Shown here: positions 35,554-44,712 of the stretch, piece after piece
How the letters are laid out: the number at the start of each line of letters is the position of its first letter
How positions within the stretch are numbered: position 1 is the first letter of the stretch
Assembly (NCBI GenBank): GCA_963700865.1
Contig: CAVOZC010000018.1
Span: forward strand, 1,612,001-1,676,000
DNA: 64,000 bases
Source: CAVOGJ01 sp963700865
GTDB taxonomy: Bacteria; Planctomycetota; Planctomycetia; Pirellulales; Pirellulaceae
Direction: 5' to 3'
Position numbers and translations under genes: made by a program
Notes under the pieces: generated by a model
What the model saw: only the letters and a program-made list of their open reading frames with translations
Told to the model about the DNA's origin: nothing
Databases searched by the model: none

Positions 35554-35642
35554 GTGACAGAACAACGCGATGAACGGGAGCGGTAATAAGCGTGTTGAGA
35601 ATGGAGAGTCCATTCACCGCCCCGTTATCGCAATCGTTATCC
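35554..35642 (+). other. attC 33
   Basis: R'' GTGACAGAAC does not pair with the cassette 33 start, which suggests a fused cassette; L'' GCGATGAACGGGAGCGG; R' GTTATCC at 35636. Confidence 0.7.
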
Positions 35643-35690
35643 GGCTCGGAACATCTATCGCAGATCGTGCGGAGGGAGAGCCTGACTAGA

Positions 35691-36549
35691 ATGAATGCCA
35701 ACAGAGAGCTGCTGTATCAGCACGTCAAGTTCCTGACCACTTTGCGACCGTTCCGAAATTATCAAAACCTGGAATCGCTGGAGAAGGTGTGTCGTTACCT
35801 GAGAGGCGAGTTCGATAAGTACGGGTTGGAAGCGGTCGAACAAACGTTTGACGCTGCAAGGCTGCAGAGTACAAAAACATCATCGCCTCGTACAACCCAG
35901 AGAAACAAAGACGAATGATCGTAGGTGCCCATTACGATGTTTGCGGCGATCAACCCGGGGCCGATGATAATGCAAGTGCCGTCGCGGGTTTACTCGAAGC
36001 AGCAAGGATGGTCGCCGAAGCGAAACCGGATATTGATTACCGAATTGATTTCGTTTCTTTCTGCCTTGAAGAACCACCATTTTTTGCAACCCAACAGATG
36101 GGCTCTTACATCCACGCGGAGTCAATCAACGAGTTTAAGAGCAGACGTCATCGGCTTAATCAATTTCGAAATGATCGGCTATTTTCACGATGGAGATCAG
36201 GAGTACCCGGACGCGAGATTGAGAGAAATTTATCCCCAAAAGGCGAATTTCATCGCGGTCGTTGGAAAACACACGTATCACTCATTCAACCAAAAAGTGT
36301 ACGAACTCATGAAGGTCGATGCGGGTATTGATGTGCAAATGATAGATCATCCAATGGTCGAAAGTCTCGCTGGCATGTCGGACCAGAGGAGTTACTGGGA
36401 ATTCGACATTCCGGCGCTGATGATCAATGATACTTCATTCATTCGCAATCCAAACTATCATCAGATGAGCGACGATATTGATACGCTGAGATTTCGACCA
36501 CATGAGGGAAGTGGTTACGTGCGCCTACAACGCCATTACTGGGTTCTAA
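35691..36549 (+). pseudogene. Cassette 34: M28-family metallopeptidase with three frameshifts
   Basis: Pieces in successive frames rebuild one protein: MNANRELLYQHVKFLTTLRP; YKNIIASYNPEKQRRMIVGA; HYDVCGDQPGADDNASAVAG (zinc ligands His and Asp); FVSFCLEEPPFF (catalytic and metal Glu); ADVIGLINFEMIGYF; NPNYHQMSDDIDTL (His ligand); and an end REVVTCAYNAITGF. Breaks lie near 35865, 36138 and 36492. All metal ligands survive, so sequencing error is a real alternative. GGAGGGAG precedes the ATG. There is no clear signal peptide. Confidence 0.7.
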
Positions 36550-36581
36550 CTGAATTCCATGGTCCACAATCTAGCAAAGCG

Positions 36582-36672
36582 CCGGATAACAACAGGATGC
36601 AGCCGCACCGTAAATCACTGGTTGGTTTTGCTTGCGAGTCTTCTCACGGCCGGCTGATCCTTGACGTTCTGT
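36582..36672 (+). other. attC 34
   Basis: R'' CCGGATAAC, L'' AGGATGCAGCCGCACCG, R' GTTCTGT at 36666. Confidence 0.8.
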
Positions 36673-37171
36673 CTGAAAAGTGCGCGGTGGTTGCATGGAT
36701 GGGCGTGTTTTCCATTGATGGATCGTTGGTTGCACGGTTGCGGCGGCAATGAACCACTCGCGCGTGAGTGTGTCGCCGATGGTCCGCTGCGGAGATTTGG
36801 CATTGCTTCGAATTGGAATGCGCGGCGAATTTCGTAGTCCAATTCTTCGTTCTATCGGTCTGTTCCTTCGGCAAAGATGAATCGTCGCAGCATTTGCGCG
36901 GTTGAGTCTCTCACGGAGGCGCGGAGCACACGGAGGGAGTTGTCGATTTTCTCCGTGAGCCCCGTGACTCCGTGAGATCAAATGCAGACGTGTTGGCCGC
37001 AAACACTTGGTGCACGGCAACCCGAGTCGGTATGATGACTGGGTGAAGCGAGCCCCGCGGTCATCGTGTTTGCCGCTTCAAAACAGACAGAACAACGAAA
37101 TGCACGGGAGCAACGGGTCGCGCGTTTCGGTACTTGTTGACTCCAACTCCGTTGCCCCGTGATTTCAAACG
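36667..37171 (+). repeat. Cassette 35: repeated non-coding cassette, copy f
   Basis: 505 bp; a deletion near 36735 differs from that in copy b. TATGAT-type hexamer. Confidence 0.75.
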
Positions 37172-37177
37172 TTATCG
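37084..37177 (+). other. attC 35
   Basis: R'' CAGACAGAAC, R' GTTATCG at 37171. Confidence 0.8.
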
Positions 37178-37231
37178 GGCCAGGAACACCCGCGCAGGGC
37201 CACACTTGATGACAATAAGAAATGGTGACCG

Positions 37232-37387
37232 ATGAGCGACAAGACCGAAGCAACCATCAATGCCCTTGTGGCTATTCTCGTTCTCTTCACCGCCATGCTG
37301 GATCCCCGTATCTCTGTCGGCCTCGCGATCGTCTTCCTCATTGGCCTGTCGATCTACAAGTTGCGGCAACAAAACGACGCGAAGTGA
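37232..37387 (+). CDS. Cassette 36: very small membrane protein
   Basis: 51 residues, MSDKTEATINALVAILVLFT through VGLAIVFLIGLSIYKLRQQN: one long or two short hydrophobic helices. The stop overlaps the GTG start of the next gene. It may be a partner subunit of that membrane protein. No family recognised. Confidence 0.5.
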   Translation: MSDKTEATINALVAILVLFTAMLDPRISVGLAIVFLIGLSIYKLRQQNDAK

Positions 37388-37857
37388 ATCGCCGATGGGC
37401 CGTTAATCAGTTTATCGTGCTTGACTCTAAGGAAGGAACGCGGTGCGCGATCTCGCTTGAGTGGCCAGGTGCCGCCCGGCTCGTCGCTGTGGCAGCACGG
37501 TTGAATGCGATCGCCGCGCAGGCGTGGGTGGTTGGATCGTGGACCACGGATCAGGCGATCCAGATCTGGCCATGGGACGGCCGGCCTAGCGATGATAAGG
37601 AGGATCAAGGCACACAACCTGGCGAGGAGGTTGATAGAATCCTTCGGCAGATTGAGGCGGTAGAGGAGGATCCTCAGCCGATGTCTCCAGTGCTGGCCAA
37701 GTCGGTTGCCGAGGCAGACAAGAATGTAGCCCGACTGGTGCGGCGGCTGAGTTGGGAGCCGCTGCTGAAGACCATCGGCCTCTCTCTTCCATTGTTGCTT
37801 GTTGTCTTCCTGTTCGTAGTATTGCCCGCGTTGATTCAAGAATTCCCTAAGCGATGA
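37384..37857 (+). CDS. Cassette 36: tail-anchored hypothetical protein
   Basis: 157 residues from a GTG start. A soluble N-terminal domain (RCAISLEWPGAARLVAVAAR), an acidic linker, and a C-terminal helix (IGLSLPLLLVVFLFVVLPAL). Coupled to the 51-residue gene upstream. Function unknown. Confidence 0.55.
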   Translation: MNRRWAVNQFIVLDSKEGTRCAISLEWPGAARLVAVAARLNAIAAQAWVVGSWTTDQAIQIWPWDGRPSDDKEDQGTQPGEEVDRILRQIEAVEEDPQPMSPVLAKSVAEADKNVARLVRRLSWEPLLKTIGLSLPLLLVVFLFVVLPALIQEFPKR

Positions 37858-37950
37858 GGTTTCTTTCGTTCAACCAACTGGGCCCAGACGCCAAACCGGC
37901 CGGAGTAAGATCGTCAGTGGCCGGACCACGCCGTGACTTGCATGGCAGGC

Positions 37951-38044
37951 GTCACGTAACCAGGCGGTGAACCCGAGCGGCGGATCGGGTCGGTCCTGAA
38001 GTCAACGGTTCTTGGCCGCCGCCGCGTTATCCTGGGCGTTCTGC
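37951..38044 (+). other. attC 36
   Basis: R'' TCACGTAAC does not pair with the cassette 36 start, which suggests fusion or replacement; L'' GCGGTGAACCCGAGCGGCGG; R' GTTCTGC at 38038. Confidence 0.7.
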
Positions 38045-38112
38045 GGCTTGCAAACCGAATTCGCCGAAAAGTACAATGACACCACTCACCCGTATCCTGG
38101 CGGAGATTTCTA

Positions 38113-38567
38113 ATGACGAAGATTTGCCAACTTTGTTCCATTTTCTGTTTGCTGGTGTCGCAGGCATACGGCGCCATCATCATCAACGGTGATTTTGAAG
38201 CGGGAAACTCTGGCTTCACCAGCCAATACACTTATGCGCCTGGTAGCAATACTACCGAAGGTGAATACACCGTTCGTGCCGACCCCCAGAACTGGAATGG
38301 CGCATTTGCGGCAACGCCCGATCATACATCAGGCAGCGGCAACATGCTCGTTGTGAACGGTGCGACATCCGGATATTCAATACTGACCTCAGCACGTTCC
38401 CGAATGATTTCTATGTTGACGACATTTCATTTTCTGTCGTGCCCGAACCGACCGGTATACTGCCGATTCTTACTGTTGCGGCCGCATACCTTGTTCGCAA
38501 ACGAAATCGACGCCAATTGCCGCAGAACAAAGCCGTAAACCGGAGCACTGATTTACTCGGCAACTGA
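38113..38567 (+). pseudogene. Cassette 37: truncated PEP-CTERM protein
   Basis: Signal peptide (CSIFCLLVSQAYGAIIINGD) then FEAGNSGFTSQYTYAPGSNT and WNGAFAATPDHTSGSGNMLV, a carbohydrate-binding-like start typical of PEP-CTERM proteins. The middle is missing, the frame shifts near 38385, and the other frame gives NDFYVDDISFSVVPEPTGIL with a membrane helix and RKRNRR, the sorting signal. The reading then enters the attC. A deletion of roughly 100 residues is inferred. Confidence 0.7.
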
Positions 38568-38611
38568 AATTAAGGCCTTCCGTTCGTGTCCGGTTACGGC
38601 AGGCGTTCGGC
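38519..38611 (+). other. attC 37
   Basis: R'' GCCGCAGAAC, L'' GCCGTAAACCGGAGCACTG, R' GTTCGGC at 38605. Confidence 0.8.
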
Positions 38612-38644
38612 GGCCCTTCGGCTTGCCAATCGAAGTGCAATACA

Positions 38645-39304
38645 ATGGCACCTAATCTTTGGCCTGAGACTCTTGTCGACGCACGAAGCAAGAAAGTCGT
38701 TTTTCTTTCGCATTGCCTGCTGAACGAGAACACGCGATATCTAGGTGGCGCGTGCCGGCTTGGGTGCATCGAGGAGATTCTCAACTCGTGCTTGGAACGC
38801 GGCATTGGGATCATTCAAATTCCCTGTCCCGAGCAACTTGCCTGGGGTGGTGTCCTTAAGCGGCGGTTGTTTATCTTCTTTGCTGCAGAGGGAAAGCTTG
38901 TATATAGGTGGCGTCGTCAAATGCTCCCGATACTCCTCTGGTGCACAAAACGTCGGTATGGAAAGCTTGCCCGGGAAATTGTTCGTCAGATAAAAGATTA
39001 CGTAATTTCAGGATTTGATGTGGTCGGTATCGTGGGCGTCGACGGCTCTCCCAGCTGCGGCGTCAATCACACGTTAGATACAAAGAGGTCACTCGAATTG
39101 ATTGGCCGCTTGCCTGAAACTGCCAACGTTGAAAACATGAACCAGATCGTGCTGTCGTGTCAGGAGGCGGGAGAGGGTTTGTTCGTCCGACTATTGCGCA
39201 AGGAGCTCAAGCGACAAAAGTTGGATGTGCCATTTCTTGCCCATGACATGCGTGCAGAAATTCAAGGGACTATTGTTCCATTGGAGTTTCCTCGCAGTAC
39301 TTAA
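38645..39304 (+). CDS. Cassette 38: DUF523/TudS-like protein
   Basis: 219 residues with conserved Cys: SHCLLNENTRYLGGACRLGC, IIQIPCPEQLAWGG and VGVDGSPSCGVNHTLDTK. These are the DUF523 motifs; in TudS thiouracil desulfurase the equivalent Cys residues bind a [4Fe-4S] cluster. A C-terminal extension follows. A role in sulfur-containing base metabolism is inferred by family only. Confidence 0.75.
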   Translation: MAPNLWPETLVDARSKKVVFLSHCLLNENTRYLGGACRLGCIEEILNSCLERGIGIIQIPCPEQLAWGGVLKRRLFIFFAAEGKLVYRWRRQMLPILLWCTKRRYGKLAREIVRQIKDYVISGFDVVGIVGVDGSPSCGVNHTLDTKRSLELIGRLPETANVENMNQIVLSCQEAGEGLFVRLLRKELKRQKLDVPFLAHDMRAEIQGTIVPLEFPRST

Positions 39305-39305
39305 A

Positions 39306-39398
39306 GCCGCCGAACAATGGGATGAACGGGAGGGCTCGGCGCTGTCCGGCTTGAAGTCAACGTCCTCTCCTCGCCCCCCGTTGTTCCGGTCGATATGC
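39306..39398 (+). other. attC 38
   Basis: R'' GCCGCCGAAC, L'' GGGATGAACGGGAGGGCTCG, and an unusual core GATATGC (G^AT) at 39392. Confidence 0.7.
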
Positions 39399-40127
39399 GT
39401 CAATATCGCAACACCGTTTACGAACGTGGTGAGGATCACTCCCACGAAACCATCTGCACCGCTGGTATGACGCGGGTGTGGGAAGGTGGCTGCCCAGGAC
39501 CCGATTGGATTCGCGGCGGGCGACGCGAATCTGTATCGGTATGTGGGGAATGGGGCGACGAACTGGGTGGATCCGAATGGACTACAACGTGGGGTCTACA
39601 ATCCCGGGGGTGCTGGTTTCCCTAATGGTCACGGTCTGCCGCGTCCGGATTCGCCTTTGCCCGCTGGGCCCAGTCCGATGGATCATCTCACAGGTCCCGC
39701 CGATAACACAGAGTATTTTGAAGATCGCTATCCGTGCACCGTCAAGTCCGTCCTTGCCGACTTCGAACTGTGGATCAGTTTGTGGGGCAAAGACGTTAAG
39801 GGCCACAAAATTCGAATTGGTAAGACCCCGAAAGACGGGGCCCAGCGAACCCCACCAGAGGATTTTGGCGACGAACCCCAAACTTATTGGGAGCGCGTCT
39901 ATCTCTTGGGACGTTTTACTTTTGAGGCAGACGATGTCGAGGTAGAAACTGACGATAATGGCAATGTCACGTCGTGGGAAATGGACGTGATTGTGACGGA
40001 TCGTCTTGGAACGCAAAATCGAGGGGACCAAGGCGGTCTATATCGAATAATCACTTTGCCAGGTAGGCCGCTTGATAGAAAAGTGACCCGTGGACGCTGG
40101 AAGATGTCAAGCAATGATGCTCAGTAA
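39395..40127 (+). CDS. Cassette 39: Rhs C-terminal tip with a putative toxin domain
   Basis: From GTG 39486 the protein reads AAQDPIGFAAGDANLYRYVG then NGATNWVDPNG, the hallmark end of Rhs repeat cores, followed by about 170 residues of non-repeat tip (for example SVLADFELWISLWGKDVKGH and VDVIVTDRLGTQNRGDQGGL-like end). Upstream, in a frame one base off, GRWL precedes QDPIG, so the fragment starts inside the last Rhs repeat with a shift near 39490. Orphan Rhs tips encode polymorphic toxins. The toxin class is not recognised, and without the shell its delivery is unclear. Confidence 0.65.
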
Positions 40128-40479
40128 ATACAATCCATACGGATCCCCGACCGAAGTGGCGGGCGGCGGCGTTGGCGCGCAACGCTTGGCTGACATCTGT
40201 GCCGCTCTATCGATAGCCATATTGCTCGCCGGATGTATTTGGATAATCTGGCGAGGTATTGATGAGCCCCTGGAGTCTTTTCGTGCACGCTTCCTGAATC
40301 AATTGTTTCTCTACGTGCCGATTCTTATGTCGGCGCTCGGAATTGTGTCCGGAATTCTACAGAATTCCGAATCCCGAACGATACAAGCGCGAGTGTCGTT
40401 GTTCCTGAATGGTACAGTGTTCACCGTCTTGGCTCTGCCCGAAGTCGTCTTTCAGGCTTCGTCGTTACTAGGTTGGTAG
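40114..40479 (+). CDS. Cassette 39: small membrane protein, putative immunity partner
   Basis: 121 residues overlapping the end of the Rhs tip by 14 bp. Two or three hydrophobic segments: LADICAALSIAILLAGCIWI, LFLYVPILMSALGIVSGIL and LFLNGTVFTVLALPEVVF. Position directly after an Rhs tip is the standard place for the immunity gene. Function inferred from position only. Confidence 0.55.
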   Translation: MMLSKYNPYGSPTEVAGGGVGAQRLADICAALSIAILLAGCIWIIWRGIDEPLESFRARFLNQLFLYVPILMSALGIVSGILQNSESRTIQARVSLFLNGTVFTVLALPEVVFQASSLLGW

Positions 40480-41598
40480 AAGGTTCAACAGAATAGCAGC
40501 GTTGATCCCTGAGTCCGGACCGGATGTGGTCTTTTTCTCGTCACGTCCGCAAGGTCGGTGTCTTCGCTTCGTGTCTGTGCCGGGCCGCCGGTAACCATAA
40601 CGAGATGGACCCCCCCGAGCTCGCTCGGGGGTGAACGTGGTCGATGGCTAAGCGCGCCGGCGACAGCCCGGCTATCGGTCGAGCCAGCGACGTGATTTCG
40701 GCACGAGTGCTCCGAGACCGAAACCCGAAGGAGTGGCCTCGGAGCCCGCACGCGCAGCGACGTCGCTCGCTCGGCCAAGGGTTGTGCCCGCCGGCCCTCC
40801 TAGCGGTGGACCTGATTCACCCCCGAGCAAGCTCAGGGGGGGCTAGTGCTTCGTCAAATTTGAATCTCGGGGTTCGCTCACCGTGGCTGGGGCATCTGGC
40901 ACTAGTCGTCTGCGGCTGGAAGCCACAGCCACGATTTTGACCAACCCCAATTCTGACACTTGACGCGGCACTAGTCGCCGCTTTCGTTCAACAAAATAGC
41001 AGCGTTGGTCCTTGAGTCCGGACCGGTTGCGGTCTTTTTCTCGTTAATGCCCCATAGGCGTTCATGCGTGTTGTGCCTGTCTCGCGCCGAAAGCATGGTG
41101 ATTGTGATGCACCTTATCGGCTCGCCATTGGGAATAGGTGCCGCATCGGGCTGCCGTAGCTGCCACTCTGCTCCGTGTGACGGGCCAGTGCCCAGCAGCA
41201 TGTGACACAGATATGCTCCAAAGAAGTGACGGCGATATTGGTGCAAGGTCAGCTGTCGGAGCGTCAGGTCTGGTGGTCAGGCTTGGATTTCGGCTTTCAG
41301 ATAACGGCATGCTAGAATGCCGGCAGCCACGGCGACTTTCGCGGACCCCCGCGCGGGAGCTGCTGGGGCGACTTCCGGGCACGAGCCACTAGCAAGTCAC
41401 CATGATCGCTACCAAAGCCTGGATGACGTGGAAGTTAGGCGGCGAGGTTGCAAGGAGGGATAAACTGCTTTGGTGATACCTGCTCCCAATGAAGGCCATC
41501 GTTTCAGATCCGAACATCGCTTGGTTGCTGTTACTTAGTCCATTCACACTTGCCTTGTGGACCTCGCCAATTCACTCACCTCGCGGCCAAACAAGGAA
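40480..41598. other. Non-coding part of cassette 39
   Basis: About 1.1 kb without a supported gene. It holds two 59-bp near-identical direct repeats at 40483 and 40986 (GTTCAACAGAATAGCAGCGT in the first), two G/C-rich hairpins built on CCCCCGAGC...GCTCGGGGG at 40612-40631 and 40819-40842 in opposite senses, and at 41489 a short frame (MKAIVSDPNIAWLLLLSPFT) with weak coding support. Confidence 0.5.
40483..41044. repeat. 59-bp direct repeats, 503 bp apart
   Basis: Units at 40483-40541 and 40986-41044 match over about 59 bp (CTGAGTCCGGACCGGATGTG in the first, TTGAGTCCGGACCGGTTGCG in the second). They bracket the inverted CCCCCGAGC hairpins. Possibly the ends of a decayed insertion. Confidence 0.65.
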
Positions 41599-41691
41599 GA
41601 CGCATATCAATCCAATGCACCCGCGCGGCGAAGTCGGGCGTTTTCAAATGGACAATCGCTCGTCGCCGCCGGGTGATTTTAGACGTTAGGT
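41599..41691 (+). other. attC 39 with altered core
   Basis: The R'' box is GACGCATATC, the exact complement of the altered cassette start GATATGCGTC at 39392; L'' CCAATGCACCCGCGCGGCG; R' GTTAGGT at 41685. Confidence 0.7.
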
Positions 41692-42277
41692 GGCTGCATC
41701 CCTTCTCATCAGAATCTGGGGTTGTCAATTATGGCTCGCGGCTGAGAAAGTCGACGAATTGCTCGGGGCCTCTGACACGCGTTCTTCTCATCGCGCGACG
41801 ATGCTCCCGAGTGGCGACCGTAGCTGAAAACCACGAAGCACACGAAGGCCACGAAGGACTCTGTTTAGCGATGACTCCATCGACCAAGGTCAAGGGGCGG
41901 GCCGTTCCAGTCGCTGGCGTATGACGCTTAGGAACTCGACCGCGCCGTTGGTCGGTCACTTCGTGCCCTTCGTGGTTCGCCCGCCTGGTCAACCCGCTTG
42001 CCAGTAACGGTGTGGCGAAAGTAGTGACCGTTGTTACCCGCCTGTGAAGAACACTTAGGCGAGAGCACCATAACCTTTTCGCCAGAGGGGCATCGCGATA
42101 AACTCGTGGTGCCATGGCCTCGGCGATGTGACCGTGAATCACCCAGTGGGACCAGGTACCGCCAACCACGCAGGACCACGCGTCCCGCCACCTAACCACC
42201 GGATGAACGCGAGCCGGAATTGCCGGGCTGACTCGCTACGCTCGGATCATCGGTGGCCGGCCGCGTTATCCTGAACG
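41686..42277 (+). repeat. Cassette 40: second copy of the CACGAAG cassette
   Basis: 592 bp, nearly identical to cassette 13. Differences include one inserted base near 41804 and loss of one CACGAAG unit near 41962. Both would disturb any shared reading frame. Confidence 0.75.
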
Positions 42278-42283
42278 TTTGGA
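42188..42283 (+). other. attC 40
   Basis: R'' CCACCTAAC, L'' CGGATGAACGCGAGCCGG, R' GTTTGGA at 42277. Confidence 0.8.
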
Positions 42284-42292
42284 TGCTAGACG

Positions 42293-42853
42293 ATGGAACA
42301 GCTTCAGCAAGACGAGTGGATCGAATTGCGCTCGAATACCCATCGCCTCCTCCGGCAGCGCAACCACATTAACCGATCAAAACATTGGCCGCTGCTTCAA
42401 TTTTTAGTGATGCCGTCATTCGCTGATACTTGGTGCTTGGACTTTGTCCGGACAGGAGATGATCTTGCGGCCTATTACACAACCTGGCGGTCGGGGCACG
42501 ATCTTCAGGCATTTGCTGCTGCGGCTGAACGCCTCAAGCATCCGCGTCCCTATATCCCGACACTCGAATCAGTGCGACTGGATGAGTCCGAAAAAAGAGT
42601 TGCTTCGATAATGTCCCGAATGGGGGCCATTCTTATTCCCATGCACGCAATGACAAATCTTGTATCACTCGACGGAACAGAACATGAATTACAGGTCGGA
42701 GATGGTCGGATGGGCGTCGTGCTTCGATGGCATAATCAATTGCCTCATGAGTGGCCTCCGGAACTCCATGCCCTTATTTCTGATTTGAAAGATATGGTGT
42801 GTCGCGTCGCAGCGCAAGCATCCGCACAACGCGTCGAGCGCGAGTCGTCATAA
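42293..42853 (+). CDS. Cassette 41: hypothetical protein
   Basis: 186 residues, MEQLQQDEWIELRSNTHRLL, soluble, with an aromatic-rich block (FADTWCLDFVRTGDDLAAYY) and a C-terminal helix reaching into the attC. No family recognised. Confidence 0.6.
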   Translation: MEQLQQDEWIELRSNTHRLLRQRNHINRSKHWPLLQFLVMPSFADTWCLDFVRTGDDLAAYYTTWRSGHDLQAFAAAAERLKHPRPYIPTLESVRLDESEKRVASIMSRMGAILIPMHAMTNLVSLDGTEHELQVGDGRMGVVLRWHNQLPHEWPPELHALISDLKDMVCRVAAQASAQRVERESS

Positions 42854-42914
42854 GTCGGCTGGCTCGCTACGCTCGGAGAATGATCCAACGACCGCGTTAA
42901 CCGAAACGTTTTGC
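42821..42914 (+). other. attC 41
   Basis: R'' region GCATCCGCACAAC is an imperfect complement of the start GTTTGGATGC; R' GTTTTGC at 42908. Confidence 0.6.
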
Positions 42915-42986
42915 CGGCGAGTTTGTAATTGCCGATTCTTGACGAGTATGGCCAATTGACCTCAAGGAACTCCCAAAGGGGAAGCA

Positions 42987-43754
42987 ATGCGACGTCCATT
43001 TGTCCACGGTATTGGTGGTGTCCTCAGTGCCGACATTGCGGTGCCTGATCATGAACGCGAACTCGAATTCTACTCGACAATCCTCACGACGGGTGACGCC
43101 CCGCTTTGGCGTGATGACCTGACGAACAATTTCGGCACACCCATAATCGGCCTCGGCGTTCGCACCCCCGAATACAACACATTGCCGTTGCAGTGGATGC
43201 CCCATTTTCAGGTCGCTGATGTTGCCGCCAGCGCTGCATGTGCGATTAACATGGGAGGCAAAGAACTTATCCATTCCAGAGCCGATGATGGCCAAAGCCA
43301 ATGGGCGGTTCTCGCCGACCAAGTTGGGGCGGCCTTCGGCGTTATTCCGGTCGTGGCTGGCGAGTCAGACGCCACACGGCAATATGAACGCCTCGGTTGT
43401 ATCTCTTGGCTCTCGTTGACGGTTCCAGACGCTTTGTCGAGTCGGGACTTCTATCAGCACGTGGTGGGATGGAACGCCAAGTCCATTGAGACAGAGGATA
43501 GCGAAGGGCATGTCGCCAAATTTGAGATGCAGATTGACAATGAGACTGCCGCAGCGGAGATCCGTCAGTTTCGCGGTGAACAAAATGGTATCCCATCGGT
43601 TTGGCTGATTCACTTACCCGTCGACGACCTTGTTGAAAGTCTTCGACGGGTAAGCGAGGGCGGTGGCGAAGTCATTAAGGAATTTGTTGAGGCTAAATAT
43701 GCCATTGTCCGCGATCCAGTCGGAGTCTATCTGGCACTGCAGAGCGGCGAGTGA
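42987..43754 (+). CDS. Cassette 42: two-domain VOC (glyoxalase/bleomycin-resistance fold) protein
   Basis: 255 residues in two VOC modules: LSADIAVPDHERELEFYSTI then GVIPVV, and WLSLTVPDALSSRDFYQHVV then YAIVRDPVGVYLALQS. The paired strand and helix with DHERELEFY and SSRDFYQHV are typical of VOC dimers in one chain, which bind a metal or small ligand. Substrate unknown; resistance or detoxification is possible. Confidence 0.8.
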   Translation: MRRPFVHGIGGVLSADIAVPDHERELEFYSTILTTGDAPLWRDDLTNNFGTPIIGLGVRTPEYNTLPLQWMPHFQVADVAASAACAINMGGKELIHSRADDGQSQWAVLADQVGAAFGVIPVVAGESDATRQYERLGCISWLSLTVPDALSSRDFYQHVVGWNAKSIETEDSEGHVAKFEMQIDNETAAAEIRQFRGEQNGIPSVWLIHLPVDDLVESLRRVSEGGGEVIKEFVEAKYAIVRDPVGVYLALQSGE

Positions 43755-43761
43755 CAGACAG

Positions 43762-43853
43762 CGGCATAACGAGGCAATGCACATGAGCCGCGCAGGCGGT
43801 CGTTTTCAAGTGGATCGTCACTCGTCGCGGCCCGGTGAGTGTGACCGTTCTGC
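43762..43853 (+). other. attC 42
   Basis: R'' GCGGCATAAC, L'' GGCAATGCACATGAGCCGCG, R' GTTCTGC at 43847. Confidence 0.7.
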
Positions 43854-43888
43854 GGACATGTGCATGCCAAACCCACAGGAAGCCGCAA

Positions 43889-44339
43889 ATGCAAAAATAC
43901 ACGGTGGTGACATATCTTTTGATATTGCTCTTACCATCGGTATTGGCTTGTCAGGAGAAGGAATCAAGGTCAAGCCTCTCTGACACATGTGTCAAGTGAG
44001 CAACGGTCTCCATTTGTGTGTCTGCGGACTTTTCGCGCAGTCGCCTCGCTTGGCGGGCCATTCCGCCTTTGATTGTGGTCGGCATTGAGAATACAGAGCG
44101 CCGTCGAGATTTAACCGGACCGTCCAGCGTGGTGGCCGACGAAAAAGTCGCATCTTTCTGATGGGGCGGCGAAATGTCGTTTGTTCATTCGAGATGAGCT
44201 GATGCCAGAAATCGACGATCGTTATCGAACCAATGGCACTCGGGGGATAATCGGTGAGTCGGCCGCCGGATTGTTTGTAGTCGAGACTCTCTTGCTCGAA
44301 CCAGAAATAATTTTTGCGCAACTAAGGAAAAGGCGTTGA
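43889..44339 (+). pseudogene. Cassette 43: remnants of a secreted esterase
   Basis: At 43889 a 36-codon frame encodes a lipoprotein signal (YLLILLLPSVLACQEKESRS, lipobox Leu-Ala-Cys). About 150 bp later another frame reads FIRDELMPEIDDRYRTNGTR then GIIGESAAGLFVVETLLLEP, the nucleophile elbow (G-E-S-A-A-G) of an esterase-D-like hydrolase, ending at 44339. The central and C-terminal parts are gone. Interpreted as a decayed lipoprotein esterase. Confidence 0.55.
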
Positions 44340-44367
44340 AATGGATACTCAACCCAGAAGACGCTGA

Positions 44368-44459
44368 GTGATAACGAAGCGATCAACCGAAATCGCGTAG
44401 CCGGGTGATTGTGGGAAGGGGAATTTCATTACGCGACTCGGTTATCGCAATCGCTATGT
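44368..44459 (+). other. attC 43, last well-formed site
   Basis: R'' GTGATAAC, L'' GCGATCAACCGAAATCGCG, core GCTATGT at 44453 with a G^CT change. Confidence 0.6.
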
Positions 44460-44712
44460 TGCATTGAGACGCCGAAAATTCGACAATCCTTTAATCGGTG
44501 GCTGAATTGTGAATGACGTGGCACTTCACCGGGCGACTTCCATACTCTGTGCCGCGGTGATCGCTGTCGCGCTTGCCACGACGTGCCATGAATCGTCGCG
44601 CGTCCTTTGCCGCATGCTGGTCGGTGGCGATCCTTGACTGCTTACCGAAACTGAAGTAGGTGCTTTTCCGCCGGTTGAACGGCGTCGTTTTGGGACTAAA
44701 TGAAAGCATTCG

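Noticed and set aside
21959..42199. Frames containing HEAHEGHE in cassettes 13 and 40.
   Set aside because: This is a translation artefact of the CACGAAG repeat; indels between the copies break the frame.
43992..44321. A 109-codon minus-strand frame starting MRKNYFWFEQES.
   Set aside because: The plus strand of the same region encodes the esterase motif GESAAGLFVVETLLLEP, which explains the composition.
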